Shown piece by piece: positions 50,299 through 59,266 of a DNA stretch of 64,000 nucleotides. Under the pieces are notes generated by a model. The model made no database searches and was not told where the DNA came from. It worked only from the letters and a program-made list of their open reading frames with translations. The stretch comes from Paucibacter aquatile (GTDB lineage Bacteria > Pseudomonadota > Gammaproteobacteria > Burkholderiales > Burkholderiaceae_C): the NCBI RefSeq assembly GCF_002885975.1, contig NZ_POSP01000003.1:434001-498000 (forward strand), written 5' to 3'. The translations under genes were made by a program, and so were the position numbers. Within the stretch, counting starts at the first letter, position 1, and each line of letters starts with the position of its first letter.

Positions 50299-53200
50299 TC
50301 AGCCCAGGGCCTTGCGGGCGTTGCGGAACATCCGCATCCACGGGCTGAACGCGCTGACGTCGCCCGAAGTCCAGCTCAGCTGCACATTGCGGAACACGCG
50401 CTCCGGGTGCGGCATCAGCACGGTGAAGCGGCCATCGGCGGTGGTCACCGAGGTCAGGCCGTCCGGGCTGCCGTTGGGGTTGAGCGGATAGGTCTCGGTG
50501 GCTTGCCCCGAATGGTCGACATAGCGCATGGCGCGTGCGACCTGGGCGGCATCGCCGCGCTGCGAGAAGTCGGCAAAACCTTCACCATGCGCCACGGCGA
50601 TGGGCAGGCGGCTGCCGGCCATGCCCTGGAAGAACAGGCTGGGCGACTCCAGCACTTCCACCATGGCAAGGCGGGCCTCGAACTGCTCGCTCTTGTTGCG
50701 CGTGAACTTGGGCCAGTGCTGCGCGCCCGGGATGATGGGCGACAGCGCCGCCATCATCTGGCAGCCATTGCACACGCCCAGAGCAAAGCTGTCGCCGCGA
50801 GCGAAGAAAGCCTTGAACTGCTCGGCCAGCACCGGGTTGAACATCACCGAGCGGGCCCAGCCTTCGCCGGCGCCCAGGGTGTCGCCGTAGCTGAAACCGC
50901 CGCAGGCCACAAAGCCCTTGAACTGCTCCAGCGTCACCGCGCCGGCCTGCAGATCGCTCATGTGCACGTCGTAGGTGTCGAAGCCGGCCTGCGCCATGGC
51001 ATAGCTCATCTCGACATGCGAGTTGACGCCCTGCTCGCGCAGGATGGCCAGCTTGGGGCGGGCGCCGGTGGCGATGAAGGGCGCGGCCACATCCTCGTTC
51101 GGGTCGAAGCTCAGGTGCACATGGCGGCCGGGGTCGCTGGCCAGGCCCGCCTGGGCATGCTCACTGTCGGCGCAGGCCGGGTTGTCGCGCAGCTGGTTGA
51201 TGCGCCAGGACACCTCGTCCCAGCTCTTGTGCAGCTGTTCCAGCGATTCGCTGTAGACCTTCTTGGCATCGCGCCAGACCTCGACCTGGCCGTTGCCATT
51301 GGGCTTGCCCACCACATGGCTGAGCTTGGACAGGCCGTGGCGGCGCAGCACCTGCAGCACGGCGTCGCGGTCGGCGGTGCGCACCTGCAGCAGCACGCCC
51401 AGCTCTTCGCTGAACAAGGCCTTGAGCGTCAGCTCTTCGCGGCGTGCGCCCACCTGGGTGGCCCAGTTCTTGGCGTCGCCGGTGTCGGCGCGGCTGTCGC
51501 TGACGCCGTCCCCCTCGGTGACCAGCATGTCGACATTGAGGCTCACGCCCACATGGCCGGCAAAAGCCATCTCGCAGGCCGTGGCCCAGAGACCGCCGTC
51601 ACCGCGGTCGTGGTAAGCCAGCAACTGGCCGGCAGCGCGCAGCTCATTGACTGCGGCGACCAGGCTCTTGAGCAAGCCCGCGTCGTCCAGATCCGGCACG
51701 GCACCGCCGAACTGGTTCAGGGCCTGGGCCAGGATGGAGCCGCCCATGCGGTGCTGGCCGGCACCCAGGTCGACCAGGATCAGGCTGCTGTCGCCGGCAT
51801 CGGTCTTGAGCTGGGGCGTCAGCGTGCCGCGCACATCGGCCACCGAGGCAAAGGCGGTGATGATCAAGGAGACGGGGGCTGTCACCTGTTGCTCGGCGCC
51901 TTGCGCATCGCTCCAGCGGGTGCGCATGGACAGGGAGTCCTTGCCCACGGGGATGGACACGCCCAGGGCCGGGCACAGTTCCATGCCGACCGCCTTGACG
52001 GTGTCGAACAAGGCGGCATCCTCACCAGGCTCGCCGCAGGCGGCCATCCAGTTGGCGCTGAGCTTGACGCGTGGCAGCTCGATCGGTGCGGCCAGCAGAT
52101 TGGTGATGGACTCGGCCACCGCCATGCGGCCCGAGGCCGGGCCGTCCACGGCCGCCAGCGGCGTGCGCTCGCCCATGGCCATGGCTTCACCGGCGAAGCC
52201 CTTGTAATCGGCCAGGGTCACGGCGCAATCCGCCACCGGCACCTGCCAGGGGCCGACCATCTGGTCGCGGCTGTTCAGGCCGCCGACGGTGCGGTCACCG
52301 ATGGTGATCAGGAAGCGCTTGGAGGCCACGGTCGGGTGGCGCAGCACGGTCTGGGCCACGCTGGCCAGGCTGACGCCGTTCAGATCGAGCGTGCCGGCAT
52401 CGCGGGCGACGCGGCTGACCTCGCGGTGCATCTTGGGCGGCTTGCCCAGCAACACATCCATGGGCATGTCCACGGCACGCTGGCCGCCGGGGCCGTCTTC
52501 CAGAATCAGCTCGCGTTTCTCGGTGGTCACGCCGACCACGGCAAAGGGGCAGCGCTCGCGCTCGCACATGCGCTGGAACAGGTCCAGGCTGTCGGCGGCA
52601 ATCGCCAGCACATAGCGCTCCTGGCTCTCGTTGCACCAGATTTCCTTGGGCGCCATGCCGGACTCTTCCAGCGGCACCTTGCGCAGATCGAAGACCGCGC
52701 CGCGATGGGCATCGTTGACCAGCTCGGGGAAAGCATTGGAGATGCCGCCGGCGCCCACATCGTGGATGGCCAGGATGGGGTTCTTCTCACCCAGACCCCA
52801 GCAGTGGTTGATCACCTCCTGCACGCGCCGCTCGATCTCGGGGTTACCTCGCTGCACCGAGTCGAAATCCAGGTCGGCGGTGTTGGTGCCAGCCGCCATC
52901 GAGCTGGCAGCGCTGCCGCCCATGCCGATGCGCATGCCGGGACCACCCAGCTGCACCAGCAGGGAGCCGGCGGGGAACTCGATCTTCTGCGTCTGGTCGT
53001 CGCGGATGGCACCCAGGCCGCCGGCGATCATGATGGGCTTGTGGTAGCCGCGCTGCACGCCGTCCACCTTCTGCTCGTAGACGCGGAAGTAGCCGTTCAG
53101 ATTGGGGCGGCCGAACTCATTGTTGAAGGCCGCGCCACCGAGCGGGCCTTCGATCATGATCTGCAAGGCGCTGGCGATGTGGCTGGGCTTGCCAACCGGA

Positions 53201-54294
53201 TTCTGCTCCCAGGGCTCGCTCAGGCCAGGCAGGTGCAGGTTGGAGACCGAAAAGCCGGTCAGGCCGGCCTTGGGGCGGGAGCCGCGGCCGGTGGCGCCTT
53301 CGTCACGGATTTCGCCACCGGCGCCGGTCGAGGCACCGGGGTAAGGCGAAATGGCGGTCGGGTGGTTGTGGGTCTCGACCTTCATCAGCACATGGGCCAG
53401 CTCCTCGCGGGCCTGGTACTGCGGCGCGCGCTGGTCGCCGGCCGGCATCCAGCGCTCGATGCGGTGGCCTTCCATGACCGAGGCATTGTCCGAATAGGCC
53501 TTGACCGTGTGCTGCGGGCTCAGCTTCTCGGTGTTGCGGATCATGCCGAACAGGCTCAGGTCCTGGTCGACGCCGTCGACCGTGAACTTGGCGTTGAAGA
53601 TCTTGTGGCGGCAATGCTCGGAATTGGCCTGCGCGAACATCATCAGCTCGACATCGCTGGGGTTGCGCTTCAGGGTCTGGAAGGCGTTTTCGAGGTAGTC
53701 AATCTCGTCTTCGGACAGGGCCAGGCCGAAAGTCTTGTTGGCGGCCACCAGGGCGGCGCGGCCCTGGCCCAGCACATCGACATGCTCCAGCGGCTGGGCG
53801 GTCTTCTCATCGAACAGGTGGGCGGCGTCCTCGCGGGCCAGCAGCACGCTCTCGGTCATGCGGTCGTGCAGCAGATCGGCGCAGGCGATCAGCTCGGCCT
53901 GGCTCAGGGTCTTGGTGCCGCCCAGCAGGCCGCTCTTGAGGGTGATGCGGTACTCGGTGACGCGCTCGACGCGGTGGATGTTCAGGCCGCAGTTGTGGGC
54001 GATGTCGGTGGCCTTGGACGCCCAGGGGCTGACCGTGCCCAGGCGCGGGGCCACCACCACCAGGTGGCCGTCTTCGCCGCCCACATAGGCATCGCCATAG
54101 TTCAGCAGCGCGGCCAGCTTGGCGCCAGCGTCTGCATCCAGGGCCGCATCAGCCCAGACCCAATGCACATGGCGCGCTTGCACACCATTGATACGTTCGT
54201 TGATCGCCTGCAGCTGCGGCAGCAAGGCCTGAGCCCGGAAGGCGGATAGAGCGTTGCCGCCCTCGAAAGAAAGCAAGTGCTTGGGTGTTGCCAT
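50299..54294 (-). CDS. purL: Phosphoribosylformylglycinamidine synthase
   Basis: 1331 aa from ATG 54294 (MATPKHLLSFEGGNAL), the single-chain large form usual in proteobacteria. Converts FGAR, ATP and glutamine to FGAM in purine synthesis. The synthase part shows ETHNHPTAISPYPGASTGAG and GGSAASSMAAG. The C-terminal glutamine amidotransferase shows GGFSYGDTLGAGEGWA, the nucleophile Cys in GVCNGCQMMAAL, and His in VAHGEGF. Monocistronic by position: upstream lies a terminator and downstream the convergent LLM pseudogene. Confidence 0.97.
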   Translation of the reverse strand: MATPKHLLSFEGGNALSAFRAQALLPQLQAINERINGVQARHVHWVWADAALDADAGAKLAALLNYGDAYVGGEDGHLVVVAPRLGTVSPWASKATDIAHNCGLNIHRVERVTEYRITLKSGLLGGTKTLSQAELIACADLLHDRMTESVLLAREDAAHLFDEKTAQPLEHVDVLGQGRAALVAANKTFGLALSEDEIDYLENAFQTLKRNPSDVELMMFAQANSEHCRHKIFNAKFTVDGVDQDLSLFGMIRNTEKLSPQHTVKAYSDNASVMEGHRIERWMPAGDQRAPQYQAREELAHVLMKVETHNHPTAISPYPGASTGAGGEIRDEGATGRGSRPKAGLTGFSVSNLHLPGLSEPWEQNPVGKPSHIASALQIMIEGPLGGAAFNNEFGRPNLNGYFRVYEQKVDGVQRGYHKPIMIAGGLGAIRDDQTQKIEFPAGSLLVQLGGPGMRIGMGGSAASSMAAGTNTADLDFDSVQRGNPEIERRVQEVINHCWGLGEKNPILAIHDVGAGGISNAFPELVNDAHRGAVFDLRKVPLEESGMAPKEIWCNESQERYVLAIAADSLDLFQRMCERERCPFAVVGVTTEKRELILEDGPGGQRAVDMPMDVLLGKPPKMHREVSRVARDAGTLDLNGVSLASVAQTVLRHPTVASKRFLITIGDRTVGGLNSRDQMVGPWQVPVADCAVTLADYKGFAGEAMAMGERTPLAAVDGPASGRMAVAESITNLLAAPIELPRVKLSANWMAACGEPGEDAALFDTVKAVGMELCPALGVSIPVGKDSLSMRTRWSDAQGAEQQVTAPVSLIITAFASVADVRGTLTPQLKTDAGDSSLILVDLGAGQHRMGGSILAQALNQFGGAVPDLDDAGLLKSLVAAVNELRAAGQLLAYHDRGDGGLWATACEMAFAGHVGVSLNVDMLVTEGDGVSDSRADTGDAKNWATQVGARREELTLKALFSEELGVLLQVRTADRDAVLQVLRRHGLSKLSHVVGKPNGNGQVEVWRDAKKVYSESLEQLHKSWDEVSWRINQLRDNPACADSEHAQAGLASDPGRHVHLSFDPNEDVAAPFIATGARPKLAILREQGVNSHVEMSYAMAQAGFDTYDVHMSDLQAGAVTLEQFKGFVACGGFSYGDTLGAGEGWARSVMFNPVLAEQFKAFFARGDSFALGVCNGCQMMAALSPIIPGAQHWPKFTRNKSEQFEARLAMVEVLESPSLFFQGMAGSRLPIAVAHGEGFADFSQRGDAAQVARAMRYVDHSGQATETYPLNPNGSPDGLTSVTTADGRFTVLMPHPERVFRNVQLSWTSGDVSAFSPWMRMFRNARKALG

Positions 54295-54383
54295 GGTGTC
54301 CCGCGTGGATGGCACGGCCAAGATGCCGTGTGAAGGTGCGGGATTCTACCGAGAGCGCGGGACCTGGCCGGACAAAGCGGCAA

Positions 54384-54414
54384 AGGGGCCTGCCAAGAAC
54401 GCCTGGCGGCCCCT
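54384..54414 (-). terminator. Terminator between the amidohydrolase gene and purL
   Basis: On the minus strand AGGGGCC-GCCA pairs with TGGC-A-GGCCCCT (one bulge), followed by TTTG. It lies after the nucleoside-salvage operon and would isolate purL from it. Confidence 0.5.
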
Positions 54415-54420
54415 CTTTGC

Positions 54421-54452
54421 TTCAGCTTTCCCGCGATTCAGCTTTCCCGCGC
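54421..54452. repeat. 16-bp tandem duplication next to the amidohydrolase stop codon
   Basis: TTCAGCTTTCCCGCG plus one base occurs twice in a row (54421-54436, 54437-54452), and TTCAGCG follows at the gene's stop codon. Probably replication slippage; no function seen. Confidence 0.7.
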
Positions 54453-54453
54453 T

Positions 54454-55770
54454 TCAGCGCTCGGTCTTCATGGCATGGACGATGGCGTCCACGCGGTCCA
54501 GCAGCGCGCCTTGATCCAGAGTGGTCAGCTCTCGGCCCTTGAGCACGCGGCGACCGCCGACCCAGACGTCGGAGACATGCTCGCGGCCGGCCACGTACAC
54601 CAGCTGCGCGTCGGCGTGGTAGACCGGGCGGCATTCCAGCGCGTCGAGCGAGACGGCCACCACATCGGCCAGCTTGCCCACTTCCAGCGAGCCCAGATCA
54701 GCCTCGCGGCCCATGGCCTTGGCGGCGCGGATGGTGGCCATTTCCAGCGCCGTGCGGGCCGAGACGGTGGTGCTGTTTTGCGTCGTGCCCTTGGCCAGCA
54801 AGGCGGCCGCGCGGATCTCACCGAACATGTCCTGGCGGTTGTTGGAGGCCGCGCCATCGGTACCGAGGATGGTGTTGACGCCGGCCGCCTCCAGTGCCGT
54901 GATAGGCGCCACGCCCGAGGCCAGCTTGAGGTTGGAGTTGGGGTTGTGCACCAGGTGCACGCCCTGGCGGGCCAGCATGGCGATTTCGTCCTCGCTCAGA
55001 TGCACCATGTGCACGGCCATCATCTTGCTGTTCAACACGCCCAGCCTGTTCAGGCGCTCCAGCGGGCGCATGCCGTACTGCTTCAGGCTGCCTTGCACCT
55101 CATCTTCGGTTTCGTGGATGTGGCAGTGCATCTGGATGTCCAAGCGCTCGGACAGCTCGCGCAGCTTGACGAAGGTTTCGTCCGACACGGTGTAGGGTGC
55201 GTGCGGCGCGCTGGTCCAGTCCAGCAAGGCCTCGCCCTTGAACTGCTCGTAGGCGGCCACGCCCTTGGCGATGTAATCATCCGGGCCGGAGGCATAGCCG
55301 GTGGGGAAGTCGATCACATTGATGGACACGCCGGCGCGAATGCCCGAATCCACCGCGGCGCGGGCCATGGCGGTGGGGAAGAAATACATGTCGTTGAGGT
55401 AGGTGACGCCACCGCGCAAGGCTTCGGCGGCCGAGAGCAGGCTACCCTGGTAAGTCCAGTCCTCGCTGACCCACTTCTTCTCCAGCGGCCAGATGTGGTT
55501 GTTGAGCCAGTCCATCAGCGGCACATCGTCGGCCACGCCGCGCAGCAGGGACATGGCCGAATGGGTGTGGCCGTTGATCAGGCCGGGGATCAGCACGTGT
55601 TGACCCATTTCCACGAGCTCCGCATCGGGGAACTGCGCTTCAGCCTCGGCCCAGGGCAGGACGGCGGCAATGCGCTCGCCCTTCATGACCAGGGCGTGCT
55701 CGTTCAGCACCTCGCTGCCGGGGGTCATGGTCAGCAGCCAGCGGGCTTTCAGAATCGTCGTCGTGCTCAT
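54454..55770 (-). CDS. TRZ/ATZ-family amidohydrolase (MtaD-like nucleoside/nucleobase deaminase)
   Basis: 438 aa from ATG 55770 (MSTTTILKARWLLTM); an upstream in-frame extension lacks family similarity. Metal ligands: HTH in LINGHTHSAMSLLRGVADD, HCHIHETEDEV, the His in VHMVHLSEDEI and the Asp in LGTDGAASNN. This layout belongs to 5-methylthioadenosine/S-adenosylhomocysteine deaminases and relatives. It is last in an operon with a nucleoside hydrolase and ribokinase, so adenosine-type deamination before ribose cleavage is a reasonable role. Guanine or 8-oxoguanine deaminases share the fold, so the exact substrate is open. Confidence 0.85.
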   Translation of the reverse strand: MSTTTILKARWLLTMTPGSEVLNEHALVMKGERIAAVLPWAEAEAQFPDAELVEMGQHVLIPGLINGHTHSAMSLLRGVADDVPLMDWLNNHIWPLEKKWVSEDWTYQGSLLSAAEALRGGVTYLNDMYFFPTAMARAAVDSGIRAGVSINVIDFPTGYASGPDDYIAKGVAAYEQFKGEALLDWTSAPHAPYTVSDETFVKLRELSERLDIQMHCHIHETEDEVQGSLKQYGMRPLERLNRLGVLNSKMMAVHMVHLSEDEIAMLARQGVHLVHNPNSNLKLASGVAPITALEAAGVNTILGTDGAASNNRQDMFGEIRAAALLAKGTTQNSTTVSARTALEMATIRAAKAMGREADLGSLEVGKLADVVAVSLDALECRPVYHADAQLVYVAGREHVSDVWVGGRRVLKGRELTTLDQGALLDRVDAIVHAMKTER

Positions 55771-55813
55771 GTTCAGGAACTCCGGGGATGAAGGGGGTGG
55801 ATGGGGCCAGACT

Positions 55814-56830
55814 TTAGGCGGCCGGGCGATCGAACGATGGGTCAAACACCTGCTCAAAAAGCGCCAGAAGTCGCGGGCCATCGACGGCCACGCAGACCTG
55901 CTGCGCAGGGCTCTGGTCCCAGGGCGCCGTCAGGCTGGCCGCGGGCCGGGTGTTCTGGATGGTCTGGCCCACGGCCAGGCCCTCGGTCACCACCCGCACC
56001 GGGCCGGCGCGCAGGGTGAACAGGCTGGGGTCGATGGCATAGGCAATCGCGCTGGCGTCGTGGCCGTAGATGCCCTCGATGCCGGCCACGCTGTGATAGA
56101 AGTCCTGGTAGTGGCGGGTGGCCTGCCAGAGAAACTCGCCCACCGCAGCGCCCTGCCCGCCTCGGCCGCGCAGGCCATCGAGATAGGACTCCTGCATGAC
56201 CACCGCATGGGTCACGTCCAGACCCACCACCACCACCGGCCAGGGCGCGGCCAGCACCTGATCGGCCGCCTCAGGGTCGTTGATGATGTTGGCTTCGGCC
56301 ACAGGCGTGACGTTGCCACTGTGGCCGTGGGTGCCAAAAGCACCGCCCATGATGATGACCTGGGCCACCTTGGCGGCGATGCCGGGGTCATGCTGCAGGG
56401 CCAGGGCCAGATTGGTCATGGGGCCGACAGCGATCAAGGTGATCTCGCCCGGCTCGGCATTGACCATATCGCAGATCAGCTCATGCGCGGGGCGCGGGTC
56501 CAGTGGGGCCAGGTCTTGTTCGGCCAGGGCCAGCTCGGCGCGGCCACCCAGGCCGTCTTCGCCATGGACATGGGTGGAATGCGGACGCGCGGCATGCGCG
56601 AACAATGGGCCAGCAGCGCCGGCGGCGACGGGCACCGGCTGGCCGTAAAAGGCGCAGAGCGCGCGCGCATTGCGCGTGGTCACCTCGATCGAGGCATTGC
56701 CGAACACCGAGGTCACGGCACGAAGCTTGAGCGCCGGATGGCGGGCCAGCAGGAACAACGCCATGGCATCGTCAATGCCGGGGTCGGTGTCGAAAATCAC
56801 CGAACGTGGGCGGTGCGAGAGATCAGTCAT
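55814..56830 (-). CDS. Inosine-uridine preferring nucleoside hydrolase
   Basis: 338 aa. The calcium-binding signature VIFDTDPGIDDAMALFLL is at the N-terminus; AVGPMTNLALALQ, IIMGGAFGTHGHSGNVTPVAEANI and IYGHDASAIAYAI complete the active site. Hydrolyses ribonucleosides to base and ribose. Follows the ribokinase gene by 64 bp, so the freed ribose can be phosphorylated at once by its operon partner. Confidence 0.92.
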   Translation of the reverse strand: MTDLSHRPRSVIFDTDPGIDDAMALFLLARHPALKLRAVTSVFGNASIEVTTRNARALCAFYGQPVPVAAGAAGPLFAHAARPHSTHVHGEDGLGGRAELALAEQDLAPLDPRPAHELICDMVNAEPGEITLIAVGPMTNLALALQHDPGIAAKVAQVIIMGGAFGTHGHSGNVTPVAEANIINDPEAADQVLAAPWPVVVVGLDVTHAVVMQESYLDGLRGRGGQGAAVGEFLWQATRHYQDFYHSVAGIEGIYGHDASAIAYAIDPSLFTLRAGPVRVVTEGLAVGQTIQNTRPAASLTAPWDQSPAQQVCVAVDGPRLLALFEQVFDPSFDRPAA

Positions 56831-56894
56831 GACGGTACTGCTTCCAAAAACTCACGCGGAGAAGCCAAGCGCTTCTCCTTCATCATTGATTCGT

Positions 56895-57818
56895 TCAGCG
56901 CGGCGCAAACGCAGCGCCGAGCTCGGCGCGGCGCGGCATCGCATCTTGCACCCCGGGGCGGCTGACCGCCAGCGCGGCTGCGGCTTGCCCGAGGCGAACG
57001 GCCGCTTGCGCGCCCTGCCCTTCGGCCAAGGCGGCGGCCAAGCCGCCCACCAGGGTGTCACCCGCGCCCACCGTCTCGACCGCCTTGACGGCTTGGGCTG
57101 GCAGCAAGACCTGACCCTCGGCATTGCACAGCAAGGCGCCCTTGGCGCCCAAAGAGACCAACACCTGGGCGGGGCCTCGTGCACGCAGGCATTCCGCCGC
57201 CGCGGACACCTCCATCGAAGCCTCGCCACCCGCCATCAGCAGCGCCTCGGTCTCGTTGACCACCAGCCAGTCGCTGAGGGCCAGCAGCTCGGCCGGCACG
57301 GCCAGGGCCGGGGCGGCATTGAGCACAGTGACGGCACCGGCTGCGCGCGCGATCTCGAACGCCGCCTGAATGGCCGGCACCGGCACCTCCAGCTGAGCCA
57401 CCACCACGGCGCTGGCTTGCAGCTGCGCGCGGGCCGCCTGCACATCGGCGGCACTCAGCTGGGCATTGCTGCCCGGCACGTAGACGATGGAGTTCTCGCC
57501 ATCGCGGCTGGCCACCATGATGACGGCGATGCCGGGCAGGGCCTGCGGGTCGCGATGGACGGCGCGGCAATCAATGCCCTCGCCTTCCAGCGCCTGCAGC
57601 AAATCGCTGCCGTACTGGCGCGTGCCCACGCGGGACAAAAACACCGTGTGGGCGCCCAGGCGGGCTGCGGCCACGGCCTGGTTGGCGCCCTTGCCGCCGG
57701 GGGTCATAACGAAACGCTGGCCGACCAGGGTTTCGCCCGGCTCGGGCAAGCGCTCGGAATGCGCCAGCATGTCGATGTTGAGGCTGCCGACCACGGTCAC
57801 GCTGCGTGCTGCTGTCAT
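56895..57818 (-). CDS. rbsK: Ribokinase
   Basis: 307 aa from ATG 57818 (MTAARSVTVVGSLNIDML). PfkB-family sugar kinase with GGKGANQAVAAARLG near residue 45, LNAAPALAVP, LVVNETEALLM, and the anion-hole/catalytic base VGAGDTLVGGLAAAL. Phosphorylates ribose to ribose-5-phosphate. It lies 24 bp downstream of the LacI regulator gene and upstream of the nucleoside hydrolase. No ribose transporter is present, so its ribose probably comes from nucleosides. Confidence 0.92.
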   Translation of the reverse strand: MTAARSVTVVGSLNIDMLAHSERLPEPGETLVGQRFVMTPGGKGANQAVAAARLGAHTVFLSRVGTRQYGSDLLQALEGEGIDCRAVHRDPQALPGIAVIMVASRDGENSIVYVPGSNAQLSAADVQAARAQLQASAVVVAQLEVPVPAIQAAFEIARAAGAVTVLNAAPALAVPAELLALSDWLVVNETEALLMAGGEASMEVSAAAECLRARGPAQVLVSLGAKGALLCNAEGQVLLPAQAVKAVETVGAGDTLVGGLAAALAEGQGAQAAVRLGQAAAALAVSRPGVQDAMPRRAELGAAFAPR

Positions 57819-57842
57819 CTTGGGTTCTACCGAATTCAAAAG

Positions 57843-58886
57843 TCAGGGGGCGAGCAGCGCCGCGTCGGGGGCGGCCGTGCTCTCGCGCACAACCAGGCGC
57901 GGGGTCAACAACACATCTTTCAGGGCAGCGCCCGGGTTCTCGATGCGCTCGATCAGCACCCGACCGGCTTCATGGCCCAGCTCTTTGATGGAGCAACCCA
58001 CCGAGGTCAGGGCCGGGAAGACATAGCGGCTGAGCTCGATGTCATCGAAGCCCACCACCGAGAGCTGCTGCGGCACGCGCAGGCCGAGCTCGGCCGCGGC
58101 GCGCAGGGCGCCGATGGCCATCATGTCGTTGCTGGCGAAGATGCCGGTGAACGGCGCCGCGGCGCCGTGCTCAGGCTTAGCCTGGGCCATCAGCAGGCGC
58201 CGTGCGGCGTCGTAACCCCCGGGGCTGCTGAAATCGCTCTCGATCACCCAGGAGGCGTCCGGGCTGATGCCGGCTTCCTGCAGGGCGCGGCGCCAGCCTT
58301 CGATGCGCTCACGGGCCACCTCGAACTCGGCCGGGCCGCTGATGCAGGCCACACGGCGGTGGCCCAGTTCGATCAAATGACGCACGGCGTTGTAGGCGCC
58401 CTGCTGGTTGTGCACCGACACCCGGTCGGCGCGCGCGCCCGGGACCAGGCGGTCGACGGTCACCGAGGGCACGCTGGCCAGCTTGAAGATGCGGGCCAGG
58501 GCTTCGTCGTCACCGGCGGAGGACAGCAGCAAACCATCGACTCGCTTTTCCAGCAGGGTGCGCATGTACTGCTGCTGGCGCTTGGGGTCGTTGTCCGAGT
58601 TGCACAGGAACACCGAGTAGCCGGCCAGGCGGCAGCTCTCTTCCACACCGCAGACCAGTTCGGCAAAGAAGGGGTTCTGCACATTGGGCACCAGCACCCC
58701 CACGATCTTGGTCTCGCTCTTGCGCAGCGAGCGCGCCACCGCGCTGGGCAGGTAGCCGATTTCCTCGACCGCGGCCAGGACACGGCGGCGGGCATCGGCA
58801 CTGACCGGCCGGGTCTCGTTCAGCACATGGGACACGGTGGTGAAGGACACCCCGGCCAGGGCTGCGACATCTTTGATGGTGCTCAC
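57843..58886 (-). CDS. LacI-family repressor of the nucleoside/ribose operon
   Basis: 347 aa from GTG 58886 (VSTIKDVAALAGVSFTTVSH), which gives the exact LacI-type N-terminal helix-turn-helix; the frame is open further upstream without similarity. The hinge LPSAVARSLRKSETKIVGVL leads into a periplasmic-binding-protein-like sensor domain (VPNVQNPFFAELVCGVE, VVGFDDIELSRYVFPALTSV). The second helix and hinge resemble the RbsR/PurR group. First gene of the operon with rbsK and the nucleoside hydrolase; a perfect LacI-type palindrome lies 103 bp upstream, so autoregulation is likely, with ribose or a nucleoside-derived ligand as inducer. Confidence 0.9.
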   Translation of the reverse strand: MSTIKDVAALAGVSFTTVSHVLNETRPVSADARRRVLAAVEEIGYLPSAVARSLRKSETKIVGVLVPNVQNPFFAELVCGVEESCRLAGYSVFLCNSDNDPKRQQQYMRTLLEKRVDGLLLSSAGDDEALARIFKLASVPSVTVDRLVPGARADRVSVHNQQGAYNAVRHLIELGHRRVACISGPAEFEVARERIEGWRRALQEAGISPDASWVIESDFSSPGGYDAARRLLMAQAKPEHGAAAPFTGIFASNDMMAIGALRAAAELGLRVPQQLSVVGFDDIELSRYVFPALTSVGCSIKELGHEAGRVLIERIENPGAALKDVLLTPRLVVRESTAAPDAALLAP

Positions 58887-58988
58887 AGGATCAACACTCG
58901 CACGGTCTCGCTGGTGGAGAACTCTCGCCGGCGCGCATGCGTGCCGTCGGACGGGCCCTCTCTGCCTTGTTTTGATGTGATTTATTGA

Positions 58989-59010
58989 GGTTGGCAAACG
59001 TTTGCCAACC
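58989..59010. promoter_or_regulatory. Perfect 22-bp LacI-type operator
   Basis: A perfect palindrome with core TTGGCAAACGTTTGCCAA, flanked by GG and CC. The central GCAAACGTTTGC is the classic binding sequence of RbsR/PurR-like LacI regulators. On the minus strand TTGGCA can serve as a -35 box, with AATAAA 16 bp on as a -10, so a bound repressor would cover the promoter of the operon. Confidence 0.85.
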
Positions 59011-59175
59011 AGGCCGAAGCATAGCCGATGCAAGGCGCGTTCTGCGCACATGCAAATTGGGAATTTGCGCAAAGCAGGGCTTGGATGCCCAAAAACCGAG
59101 CAGGCATGAACCAGGCTGGCGCATCCAGGCCCGCGAGGAAGCCGGACGGAGCGTGCAGCTCCCCGGCGTGTACCC

Positions 59176-59216
59176 AAAAAGAACAGCCCCGGCGGTCCAA
59201 GGACGCGCGGGGGCTG
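59176..59216 (-). terminator. Rho-independent terminator of gltA
   Basis: On the minus strand CAGCCCC (59216-59210) pairs with GGGGCTG (59190-59184), followed by TTCTTTTT. It lies 50 bp after the gltA stop and ends the sdh-gltA transcript. The rest of the 380-bp gap up to the LacI gene (58887-59266) holds only the operator and no gene. Confidence 0.75.
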
Positions 59217-59266
59217 CATTGTGGCCTGCCTGCGCAGGCCCTCAGACCGGGATCAACCCGGAGCGA

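Noticed and set aside
50407..54249. 1280-codon plus-strand open frame antisense to purL
   Set aside because: Explained by GC bias; the minus strand encodes a complete, motif-rich PurL.
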